Origin: a virus
Reading direction: 5' to 3' (one strand)
Virus record (IMG/VR): IMGVR_UViG_3300046007_002016
Span: 1 to 32,200 of that record
Length of the DNA: 32,200 bases
A program made the translations under genes and the position numbers. Below the pieces are notes generated by a model. The model was not told where the DNA came from and made no database searches. It saw only the letters and a program-made list of their open reading frames with translations. This document shows positions 14,629-21,345 of this stretch, in pieces. How positions within the stretch are numbered: position 1 is the stretch's first letter; the number at the start of each line of letters is the position of its first letter.

Positions 14629-14982
14629 ATGGAAGACCAACACTTCAAGGACTGGTGGCGAGAAAACTACACTGAATTTCCGTCGACGGAGTTCTTGGAG
14701 CAGTGCTTTTACGCTGGCTTCGACTGTGCTATGTTCTATGTATGGCGCATGGCCAAGATCATTTTCTTTGTGGCTGCGCTGTGCGCAGGAGTTTTCTTCC
14801 TGTCAGGCTGTGAGGAACGGTACCGGTATTTCTGCCAAAATCCTGACAACTTCCACAAAGAACAGTGCCAGAAACCCCGTTGCCAGTTTACGCAGCAGTG
14901 CCCTGAGTATCTGGTAGCCCCTATCTTGGAGAAGCAAATTGACCAAACTAAGCCTGCCGAATCACCAACACCTGTCCGCTGA
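14629..14982 (+). CDS. Lipoprotein, possibly with a longer cytoplasmic form from an upstream start
   Basis: 117 residues if read from ATG 14629, which has GGGGAA just upstream. An in-frame ATG at 14749 would give 77 residues beginning MAKIIFFVAALCAGVFFLSG then Cys, a typical lipoprotein signal with lipobox LSGC. After the Cys it has EERYRYFCQNPDNF and QKPRCQFTQQCPEYL, with four further Cys, a pattern I recall from small phage lipoproteins. The first 40 residues (EDQHFKDWWRENYTEFPSTE and on) look like a separate small soluble domain. Either one fused protein or two products from two starts is possible. The 3' end overlaps the next gene by 44 bases. Confidence 0.72.
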   Translation: MEDQHFKDWWRENYTEFPSTEFLEQCFYAGFDCAMFYVWRMAKIIFFVAALCAGVFFLSGCEERYRYFCQNPDNFHKEQCQKPRCQFTQQCPEYLVAPILEKQIDQTKPAESPTPVR

Positions 14983-15454
14983 GCAACTGGAAGTCCGCAT
15001 CTGGGGCTTCGTGGTCATCATGATCACGTTGATCCTGACTTTCATCGTCGTTGCATTGCTGTACTCAGTGACATTTGTGACCCAGCCGATCAAGTCAATG
15101 GCTCCCATTGATCAGGCCTATACCAAGATGCTCAACGACATCGTGTTGTTGATAGTAGGTGGTATTGGTGGCATCGTTGGCAAGCGGGCCGTTGGCTCTG
15201 CAGCCAACGCTATGTCTGGCGGCACACCGCCTTCCGCGCCTGCGGCTACGCCTACCCCACCGCCAGCTCCAACCCCGGCTCCCCAGCCTGCCCCTGCGCC
15301 TTCGGTGATGCCCAACTTCAACTGGATGGGCTACCAGAACCCAGAGCTTGATGAGTCATGGACTCCCGGCCCGCCACCAACTACACCCCCAGAGCACATG
15401 GAAGACGAGGCTGAGCGTGAAGTCTTGGCCGCTGCTCGCCAAGAGGTTAAGTAA
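14939..15454 (+). CDS. Two-span membrane protein, holin candidate (TTG start)
   Basis: 171 residues. No ATG fits, but TTG 14939 has GGAG at 14928-14931. The N-terminus from there (MTKLSLPNHQHLSAEQLEVR) resembles the beginning of relatives I recall. Two hydrophobic segments occur: about 24-48 (WGFVVIMITLILTFIVVALL and on) and about 67-82 (DIVLLIVGGIGGIVGK). The rest is a Pro/Ala-rich cytoplasmic tail (about 95-125) with a charged end. Two spans in front of Rz/Rz1 and the endolysin make a class II holin reasonable, but other phage membrane proteins share the shape. It ends in a TAATG overlap with Rz. Confidence 0.65.
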   Translation: MTKLSLPNHQHLSAEQLEVRIWGFVVIMITLILTFIVVALLYSVTFVTQPIKSMAPIDQAYTKMLNDIVLLIVGGIGGIVGKRAVGSAANAMSGGTPPSAPAATPTPPPAPTPAPQPAPAPSVMPNFNWMGYQNPELDESWTPGPPPTTPPEHMEDEAEREVLAAARQEVK

Positions 15455-15954
15455 TGTTCGGCGTACCGCTCCCGTGGGCGCTGTGCGGCGCTGCTGTCAT
15501 TGCAGTCGTCACGTACTTCACCGGCCACCATAAGGGCTGGGCTCAGCGTGATGCAGAGATGCAGGTGGAGATCGCCCGCAAGAACGAAGAGTCCCGCGCC
15601 AAAGAGCAGGAGATGGCCAAGGCTGTCACCGCCAAAGACGAAGAACTGAGAAAGGCAAACACCGATGTCGCCAAGAAACAAACTGACCTTAATCGCCTCA
15701 TTGCTGCTGGCAGGGTGCGCCTCCCCGCCTCCAGTTGTGTACAAGCCAGCCCAAGTGCCGCCCCTGCCACCGGAAATAGCCCAGAAGCGGGAGCCAAACC
15801 TGACGGACAGGCTGATCAAGCTGCTGACGCCGAGCGAGAAACCCTCCAGCTCATCGCCCAAATCGCCGCAGACGGAGACAAGGCCATCAACCAGCTCAAC
15901 GCCTGCATCGACGCCTACAACGAAGTAAGGAACACTCTCAATGGTCAACGCTGA
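15454..15954 (+). CDS. Rz: Inner-membrane spanin (Rz-like)
   Basis: 166 residues. An N-terminal membrane anchor (about 6-22, PWALCGAAVIAVVTYFT) is followed by a long charged helix (about 26-90) and a Pro/Ala-rich linker. The C-terminal helix ends in INQLNACIDAYNEVRNTLNG, typical of Rz-like proteins. With the outer-membrane partner it fuses the two membranes in the last step of lysis. The partner Rz1 lies entirely within it in another frame, as in lambda. It starts inside the stop of the holin candidate and overlaps the endolysin start by 14 bases. Confidence 0.85.
   Translation: MFGVPLPWALCGAAVIAVVTYFTGHHKGWAQRDAEMQVEIARKNEESRAKEQEMAKAVTAKDEELRKANTDVAKKQTDLNRLIAAGRVRLPASSCVQASPSAAPATGNSPEAGAKPDGQADQAADAERETLQLIAQIAADGDKAINQLNACIDAYNEVRNTLNGQR
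15665..15928 (+). CDS. Rz1: Outer-membrane spanin lipoprotein (Rz1-like), embedded in Rz
   Basis: 87 residues in the +1 frame within Rz. AGAAAGG precedes ATG 15665. The N-terminus MSPRNKLTLIASLLLAGCAS is a lipoprotein signal with lipobox LAGC. The mature part is rich in Pro (SPPPVVYKPAQVPPLPPEI) and then Ser/Thr/Pro-rich, the usual composition of Rz1. Fully nested Rz1 genes are known from lambda-type phages. Its presence implies a host with an outer membrane. Confidence 0.85.
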   Translation: MSPRNKLTLIASLLLAGCASPPPVVYKPAQVPPLPPEIAQKREPNLTDRLIKLLTPSEKPSSSSPKSPQTETRPSTSSTPASTPTTK

Positions 15955-16558
15955 ACAACTCAAGCAACTGCACATCGACTCCAAGTGGGTTGACCCGCTG
16001 AACGAAACCTTCGAGCGCTTCAGCATCTTGACACCTCGCCAGCAGGCTGCTTTCCTCGGCCAGTGTGGGCACGAGTGCGGCAACTTCCGGGTGCTGGAGG
16101 AGAACCTGAACTACCGCGCCGAGACGCTGATGAAAATATGGCCACGCCGCTTCCCCACGCTGGAGATCGCCAACCAGTACGCCAAGAACCCCAAGAAGAT
16201 CGCCAACAAGGTCTACGCTGACCGCATGGGCAACCGGGACGAGGCGTCTGGTGACGGGTACCGCTTCCGTGGCCGTGGGTGCATCCAGCTCACCGGCTCG
16301 GCCAACTACTTCCACGCAGGCAAGGCGCTGGGTGTCGATTTCATCATGGAGCCTGATCTGGTCGCTACGCCCCAGTACGCCGCGCTGACTGCCGGGTTCT
16401 TCTGGAACACGCAGAAGTTGAACGCCATTGCCGAGTCTGGCAACAATCTGGCCCTGACCAAGAAGATCAACGGCGGAACCATCGGCCTGAACGACCGCAT
16501 CCTGCACACCAACCAAGCACTTGCGCTCCTGAGCGCTGGCGGGCCAGCGTACGCGTAA
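15941..16558 (+). CDS. Endolysin, GH19 chitinase-like muramidase
   Basis: 205 residues. A single catalytic domain with LGQCGHECGNFRVLEENLNY near residues 39-58 (Glu45 the likely catalytic acid), then YADRMGNRDEASGDGYRFRG and GRGCIQLTGSANY at about 92-123. These match GH19-type phage endolysins, which cut the glycan strand of peptidoglycan. No signal peptide is present, so release depends on the holin. The start overlaps Rz by 14 bases and has AAGGAA upstream. It closes the lysis block; the next gene has its own promoter. Confidence 0.9.
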   Translation: MVNAEQLKQLHIDSKWVDPLNETFERFSILTPRQQAAFLGQCGHECGNFRVLEENLNYRAETLMKIWPRRFPTLEIANQYAKNPKKIANKVYADRMGNRDEASGDGYRFRGRGCIQLTGSANYFHAGKALGVDFIMEPDLVATPQYAALTAGFFWNTQKLNAIAESGNNLALTKKINGGTIGLNDRILHTNQALALLSAGGPAYA

Positions 16559-16562
16559 GCTA

Positions 16563-16591
16563 TTGGCACGAATCGCCCTGACCAGTACAAT
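16563..16591 (+). promoter_or_regulatory. Sigma70-type promoter for the second virion block
   Basis: TTGGCA (16563-16568), a 17-base spacer and TACAAT (16586-16591) are in the 60-base gap after the endolysin. The expected start is near 16598, giving a leader of about 20 bases that contains AAGGAG at 16607-16612. Confidence 0.7.
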
Positions 16592-16618
16592 AACGCCCAA
16601 CACCTGAAGGAGTAGGCG

Positions 16619-17278
16619 ATGCCTCAACAGTTTACGAACAACGCTCGGGCGCTGCTCACGGCTAGTATCGGAACTACCGATACCTCAATAGTAATTGAGT
16701 CAGACAAGGCTTACCTGTTCCCAGTAGCAAATACTGGTACCGGCTCTGTGCCTGCTGCTACCGATTGGTTTAAAGTTACACTCCAAAACTCAGCTGGTGA
16801 TGTTGAGATCGTGTATGTGCGGACACGCCCCTCCGGGTCTAGCGTTTTTAGCAACGTGATACGAGGCCAAGAGGGTACTACTGCGTTGGCTTTCAGCGCT
16901 GGTACTGTGGTTGGCTTGCGTATCACAGCCGCTGATATTCAGAGTGCGCAAAACACTGTCGGTAGCACAGGGGTTACAGGCTCTTTGATTACCCCGGCAG
17001 GCACCGGTGCCCAGCGCGATGCTTCACCTCTGCCCGGGTACTTCCGGTTTAACACGGACACCGACAGCTGGGAAGGCTATGACGGCACTGTGTGGAAGGC
17101 TGTTGGCGGCGGTGCCACAGGTGGCGGTGCGGATGAAGTATTTGTTGAAAACAGCCAAAGTGTCACAGTGGGCTATATCATTCCGGCAACACGCAACGCA
17201 TCTTCTGTAGGCCCGATCACAGTTGAATCTGGAATTGCGGTCACAGTTTCTGACGGTTCACGGTGGGTTGTTCTATAA
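16619..17278 (+). CDS. Tail fibre/tail protein with shared C-terminal module
   Basis: 219 residues. The N-terminal domain (TNNARALLTASIGTTDTSIV and EIVYVRTRPSGSSVFSNVIR, then GQEGTTALAFSAG) is a common phage tail domain. The C-terminal part has YFRFNTDTDSWEGYDGTVWK and then IIPATRNASSVGPITVESG, ending VTVSDGSRWVVL. This end is related to that of the fibre at 7507-8328. It is the first gene after the 16563 promoter, with AAGGAG six bases before the ATG. It may cap or decorate the tail nozzle encoded next. Its exact place in the virion is unknown. Confidence 0.7.
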   Translation: MPQQFTNNARALLTASIGTTDTSIVIESDKAYLFPVANTGTGSVPAATDWFKVTLQNSAGDVEIVYVRTRPSGSSVFSNVIRGQEGTTALAFSAGTVVGLRITAADIQSAQNTVGSTGVTGSLITPAGTGAQRDASPLPGYFRFNTDTDSWEGYDGTVWKAVGGGATGGGADEVFVENSQSVTVGYIIPATRNASSVGPITVESGIAVTVSDGSRWVVL

Positions 17279-17288
17279 GGCTACGACC

Positions 17289-19298
17289 ATGACAGCAGTA
17301 AACATCAAGGCATTTCGCGGTCAAATTCCGCGAATCAGCAATCGCCTGCTGCAGCCCAACCAAGCCGTACGAGCTCTGAACTGCAAGATCACATCTGGCC
17401 GACTAGACCCAATTGCCGGGCCAAAATTCGTAGCGGATGCTTCAGTAGAGGTTAATACGATGTACCGCTACCGGGCGTTTGTAAGCGGCGACTACGTAGA
17501 CACTTGGCTGACATGGGAAGAAATCGTTAACGTGGTGTTATCTCCAAACGCCAACGACCCAGACGGACGTTTTTACTTTTCAAGCGACTCGTTTGAGCCG
17601 CGCATGTCAACCTACACACTGGCTGTTAACTCTCTTCCATACCCAACTGCGTGGTACTCGCTTGGCACTGCCGCTCCTACAGTGGCTCCTACAGTGGCTC
17701 ACACTGGCGGAACGGGCGCTACAGAGTCTCGCTCCTACGTTTACACCTATGTCACGACATATGGTGAGGAGTCTCCTCCGTCCCCGCCATCAGCGCTATA
17801 CACGGCGGCTGTCAACGCTACATGGAACCTGACAGGGCTGCAGACTGCCCCACTTAACTCAGGCACCATTTCTGCAGCATCGACCATCAGCGCCGGTGTA
17901 GTTCGCGTTACGCTCAACAGCGTATTTGGCATCGCTCAGTACGACACCCTGACTTTTTCCGGTGTCGTCGGCATGGTTGCGCTCAATGGTTCATTCCGTG
18001 TTCAGTCAGTTGATACCGTCAACAATCGCGTCACTGTGTCGCTCTCAACAGCTCAGACATACACTTCTGGCGGCGCGTGGGCCCGCAACGCTCCGTTCAA
18101 CACGACTGGCATGGTCAAGCGCATTTACCGCACGGTAGGCACCGGCGGCGTGTTTCTGTATGTAGGTGAAGTGCCTGTAGCCACAACGACTTTCGACGAC
18201 ACGGTAGTCGCCGCTGACTTAGGCGAGGAACTGCCTACCGCAGATTCTTCGCTGCCACCCAAAAACTTGACTGGTCTTATAAGCCTACCCAACGGTTGTC
18301 TGGCTGGCATAGCAGGTAACGAGCTGTGTTTCAGTGACCCATACATGCCGTATTCATGGCCCATTCGGAACCGTTACTCGTTTTCTGGTGTGGGCGTTGC
18401 TGCCGTCGCTACGAGCAACTCGGTCATAGTATTGACGCAAACATTCCCCATCCTGTTTACAGGTTCCGATCCTGAAGCAATGTCGCCAACAACAATGGAG
18501 ACTTACGCACCGTGTGTGGCCAGTAGGGGTGTTGTCGATATTGGAGGCGAAGTTATCTACCCAAGTTTCGACGGGTTGTGGGTGGTTTCGCCCGGTGCGG
18601 TCAACCGCATAACGAAGAATTTGTACCGTGAAGAAGAATGGTCGGCCATAAACCCACAGTCTTTTATAGCTGCGTTCCACGATGGGCAGTACTACGCCAG
18701 ATACTCGCTAGCGACTGCCAGCAGAATACTGGTGGTCGACCTGAATGAGGCAGACAGCGTTGTAGAAATTGATCAAGATGTAACTACCCTATACCGTAAT
18801 GAGTATGACGGCAAGCTGTATATAGCCATTGGGTCTCAACTGTACGAGTGGGATTCTGATGCGGGCCGCTCATATACTGGCGATTGGCTTAGCGGCACTA
18901 TGCAGATGCCGTCACTGGTAAATCTTTCCGTTGCGCAAGTTCACGCTGACTTCTCGGGTTCGGCCCAGACGAACACCGTTCAGCTAGCAGAAAATACGGC
19001 CCTGATTGCACTTGGACCAGATGCGGTTGCTGGACACTTAAACGGCCATGAACTTTTAAGCTTCGAGGTCAATGGAAGCTACCTGCTCCCAGTTACTACT
19101 TCTAACCCTAAGAGAGTACAGTTTACGTTGTATGTAAATGAAGTCCCGGTGTTTACAAAGAACGTCACGTCTTCCACGCCGTTTAGGCTGCCTGCAGGAT
19201 TTCTTAGCGAGGTCTACAACATAGGCATTAGCGCTAATACTAGGACTTATTCTGTTGCGGTGGCTACCTCCGTTGCAGAACTTTCGCAGGCATCCTGA
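17289..19298 (+). CDS. Tail nozzle / tubular-protein-B-like structural protein
   Basis: 669 residues. I chose ATG 17289 (AAGG eight bases upstream) over an upstream in-frame start that would overlap the fibre gene by 56 bases. The N-terminus (IKAFRGQIPRISNRLLQPNQ, then AVRALNCKITSGRLDP) and the central GLISLPNGCLAGIAGNELCF with a following FDGLWVVSPG resemble podovirus nozzle proteins with beta-propeller-like folds. A fibronectin-like stretch (YVYTYVTTYGEESPPSPPS) sits at about 153-175. It probably forms the distal tail tube under the adaptors. It overlaps the next gene by one base (TGATG). The name rests on motif memory and order. Confidence 0.68.
   Translation: MTAVNIKAFRGQIPRISNRLLQPNQAVRALNCKITSGRLDPIAGPKFVADASVEVNTMYRYRAFVSGDYVDTWLTWEEIVNVVLSPNANDPDGRFYFSSDSFEPRMSTYTLAVNSLPYPTAWYSLGTAAPTVAPTVAHTGGTGATESRSYVYTYVTTYGEESPPSPPSALYTAAVNATWNLTGLQTAPLNSGTISAASTISAGVVRVTLNSVFGIAQYDTLTFSGVVGMVALNGSFRVQSVDTVNNRVTVSLSTAQTYTSGGAWARNAPFNTTGMVKRIYRTVGTGGVFLYVGEVPVATTTFDDTVVAADLGEELPTADSSLPPKNLTGLISLPNGCLAGIAGNELCFSDPYMPYSWPIRNRYSFSGVGVAAVATSNSVIVLTQTFPILFTGSDPEAMSPTTMETYAPCVASRGVVDIGGEVIYPSFDGLWVVSPGAVNRITKNLYREEEWSAINPQSFIAAFHDGQYYARYSLATASRILVVDLNEADSVVEIDQDVTTLYRNEYDGKLYIAIGSQLYEWDSDAGRSYTGDWLSGTMQMPSLVNLSVAQVHADFSGSAQTNTVQLAENTALIALGPDAVAGHLNGHELLSFEVNGSYLLPVTTSNPKRVQFTLYVNEVPVFTKNVTSSTPFRLPAGFLSEVYNIGISANTRTYSVAVATSVAELSQAS
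17673..17696 (+). repeat. Two tandem copies of a 12-base unit
   Basis: GCTCCTACAGTG occurs twice back to back, coding APTVAPTV in the nozzle-like protein, with a third degenerate copy after it. This is a likely slippage duplication in a linker. Confidence 0.8.
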
Positions 19299-19492
19299 TG
19301 ACCAAAGCCGCTATCCCATCTGTCATGACTGGCAAGCCCGACTTGGATCGGGCGCTGTCGTCTATCAAACAGAACTTGGACGCCATTACGGCCCAATCCA
19401 AGAACGTAAACCGATTTCAGCCGCTACCCGCCACCGCCACGTTGGCCGAAGTGATCGGACGACTCAACGCCGTAGTGGAAAGATTGCAGTAG
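19298..19492 (+). CDS. Small helical protein, unknown function
   Basis: 64 residues starting in the stop codon of the nozzle-like gene (TGATG). It reads as a short N-terminal segment, a helix DLDRALSSIKQNLDAITAQS, then RFQPLPATATLAEVIGRLNA and a short helix. I recall similar small proteins following tail genes but no function. The overlap with the gene before it indicates translational coupling. It may be a tail completion or assembly factor. Confidence 0.72.
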   Translation: MTKAAIPSVMTGKPDLDRALSSIKQNLDAITAQSKNVNRFQPLPATATLAEVIGRLNAVVERLQ

Positions 19493-19498
19493 ATCGGC

Positions 19499-19504
19499 CA
19501 TAAT
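19499..19504 (+). promoter_or_regulatory. Candidate -10 element before a leaderless start
   Basis: CATAAT ends 7 bases before ATG 19512. TGGAAA at 19476-19481 is a weak -35 with a 17-base spacer. No Shine-Dalgarno sequence precedes the ATG. Confidence 0.4.
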
Positions 19505-19511
19505 ACGCACT

Positions 19512-20390
19512 ATGGAACTTGAACTCGTAGAGCAGTCGGCAGTGGACTCCTGCTACCCTGATGGGGTGCCGGAAGGATTCCCCATTGATTTGTTCGAGCC
19601 GATCAACGGCCCAGAGCTGGTCATCCGCGAGGCCAAGCTGCGCAACAAGATCGACGCCCTGCAGGCGCTTATGCTGCAGCAGCCACAGGCTGATACGCCC
19701 GTGCGCAACGTGTTTTCTGGCGGCGTCTACGCCCGCGAGCTGTTCATCCCCAAGGGGACTTTGCTGGTGGGCAAGCTGCACATGACTGAGCACTTGAACA
19801 TCTGCATGCAGGGCGACCTCACATTCATGACGGCAGACGGACCTAAGCGTATCAAGGCTCCGGCCATGTTTTCGTCCCCCGCTGGCACGAAGAAGTTAGC
19901 GTACGCCAACGAAGATTCGATCTGGATCAATGTGCACCCTGACTTGGGCCTTGAGCCTGACCAGATCATTGATGCCATCACAGTGAACACATTCGCTGAA
20001 TACGAGAAACTTGTTGCCCACGCCAGCTTCAAAGACACCATTGCTGCGTTCGGGCTGGCTGAAGATACTGTACGTACCGTGTCCGTCGACGAGTCTACGC
20101 TGGACAGAACTCCACTAGACGGCGTTGAGGTGCGCGAGTCCGCTATCGAAGGGTCAGGCTTGTTTTCCTTGCGCGGGTTCAGCGCAGGTGAGAAAATCTG
20201 CGTCGCGCTTGTGGACGGCAAACGGTCTCTGGCTGGGAGGTATTCCAACCATTCGCCCACGCCCAACTGCAATTTTTCTGTCGTCGATGGTGCACTGTGG
20301 CTTGTGGCAGGTCGCGAGATCGAGCCTGACGAGGAACTTACCACCAATTACGGTGATACATTGACCCTTATCCAAGGGTTGGGGAGCTGA
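19512..20390 (+). CDS. Cupin-like/SET-domain fusion protein
   Basis: 292 residues, two domains. Residues about 62-145 form a cupin-like beta barrel (FSGGVYARELFIPKGTLLVG, then KLHMTEHLNICMQGDLTFMT and PAMFSSPAGTKKLAY), with His90, His94 and His142 as possible metal ligands. Residues about 205-285 are a SET-like domain: SAIEGSGLFSLRGFSAGEKI, then GRYSNHSPTPNC (Asn246-His247-Ser248 motif) and DEELTTNYGD. SET domains are usually protein-lysine methyltransferases using S-adenosylmethionine. Pre- and post-SET cysteines are missing. It has no Shine-Dalgarno site but a -10-like element. The gene sits between tail and ejection-protein genes, so its target may be a virion or host protein; this is inference. 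Confidence 0.75.
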   Translation: MELELVEQSAVDSCYPDGVPEGFPIDLFEPINGPELVIREAKLRNKIDALQALMLQQPQADTPVRNVFSGGVYARELFIPKGTLLVGKLHMTEHLNICMQGDLTFMTADGPKRIKAPAMFSSPAGTKKLAYANEDSIWINVHPDLGLEPDQIIDAITVNTFAEYEKLVAHASFKDTIAAFGLAEDTVRTVSVDESTLDRTPLDGVEVRESAIEGSGLFSLRGFSAGEKICVALVDGKRSLAGRYSNHSPTPNCNFSVVDGALWLVAGREIEPDEELTTNYGDTLTLIQGLGS

Positions 20391-20392
20391 TT

Positions 20393-21334
20393 ATGAGTGC
20401 TGTTGTTGGTGCAATTGCTGTCGGTGGCGGTCTTGCTATGGGACTTGGCGGAGCTGCGCTTGTCGGCGCTGGCGTGGCTGGCGTGGCTGGCGGCTTAATG
20501 ATGCAAGAGGGGCGCGAAAACGCCGCTGAAGCTCAGGCTGCACAAGAACGCGCCGCTGCTGGTTTGGCCTCGTCGTCTGACTACGCTGCTAAGTTGTCGT
20601 ACAACTTGGGCCAAGACCAACTGGCTTTCGAGAAACAGCAGTACGCTGAGATGAAGCCGTTGGCGGAACGTGTTTCTGCATCACAGGTTGCGGCGCAAGA
20701 CGAGCAAATGCGGCAAGGGCGCGACTACTACAACTACCAGACTAATACGTTCCGCCCGCTTGAGCAGGGTCTGGTTTCACAAGTCCAACAGTTTGACACT
20801 GAGGCTTACCGTGAGCAGCTGGCCTCGCAGGCTGCGGCAGACGTTTCGCGTGCATTCGGTGTGGCGCAGGGCATGACCACTCGTGATCAAGCTCGTCGTG
20901 GTGTTGGCCCCGGCTCAGGCAACGCCTTGGCCATGAACAACCAGAACGCTTTGGCGCTGGCTTCTGCCCGCGCAGGCGCGGCTACAGGTGCACGCAATCA
21001 GGCTGAGCAGCTCGGCTACGCCCGCAAGCTGGATGTCACAGGTCTTGGCCGTGGTCTGGCTGGAGCGTCTACTGCAGCGTACGGTGCAGCAACAACCGCT
21101 GGCACCGCTGGCTTGAACTCTGCCATGGCACCGGGTGCTCAGTACTCCGCAGGCGCAAACCGCGCAGCTGGCGTTATGACCACTGGCGCAGGACAACAAA
21201 TTTCTGGGTACAGCTCACTGTACGGCGGCGCGACAAGCCTTGCCTCCGCTGCAATGCAGGAACAAGCAGGCATGACTGGCTCTCTGCTCGGCATGGCCGG
21301 AACTTTGGGCGCTGGCTACCTCGGCAGAAAATAA
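20393..21334 (+). CDS. Internal virion / ejection protein 1
   Basis: 313 residues. The N-terminus (about 1-37) is a Gly/Ala/Val-rich hydrophobic segment able to insert in a membrane. The rest is Ala/Gln-rich helix (about 40-170), then a Gly/Ala/Thr-rich, low-complexity half. It is the first of three consecutive genes of rising size, the order found for T7 gp14-gp15-gp16, which leave the capsid and form a channel for DNA across the envelope. The similarity is in order, size trend and composition, not in clear sequence. GGGGAG precedes the start, two bases after the SET gene. Confidence 0.65.
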   Translation: MSAVVGAIAVGGGLAMGLGGAALVGAGVAGVAGGLMMQEGRENAAEAQAAQERAAAGLASSSDYAAKLSYNLGQDQLAFEKQQYAEMKPLAERVSASQVAAQDEQMRQGRDYYNYQTNTFRPLEQGLVSQVQQFDTEAYREQLASQAAADVSRAFGVAQGMTTRDQARRGVGPGSGNALAMNNQNALALASARAGAATGARNQAEQLGYARKLDVTGLGRGLAGASTAAYGAATTAGTAGLNSAMAPGAQYSAGANRAAGVMTTGAGQQISGYSSLYGGATSLASAAMQEQAGMTGSLLGMAGTLGAGYLGRK

Positions 21335-21345
21335 GGAGTACTGAT

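Noticed and set aside
19499-19515. Resemblance to the T7 RNA polymerase promoter
   Set aside because: Several bases are missing compared with the T7 consensus, no phage RNA polymerase gene is in the window, and only one such site was noticed. Kept only as a note in a finding.
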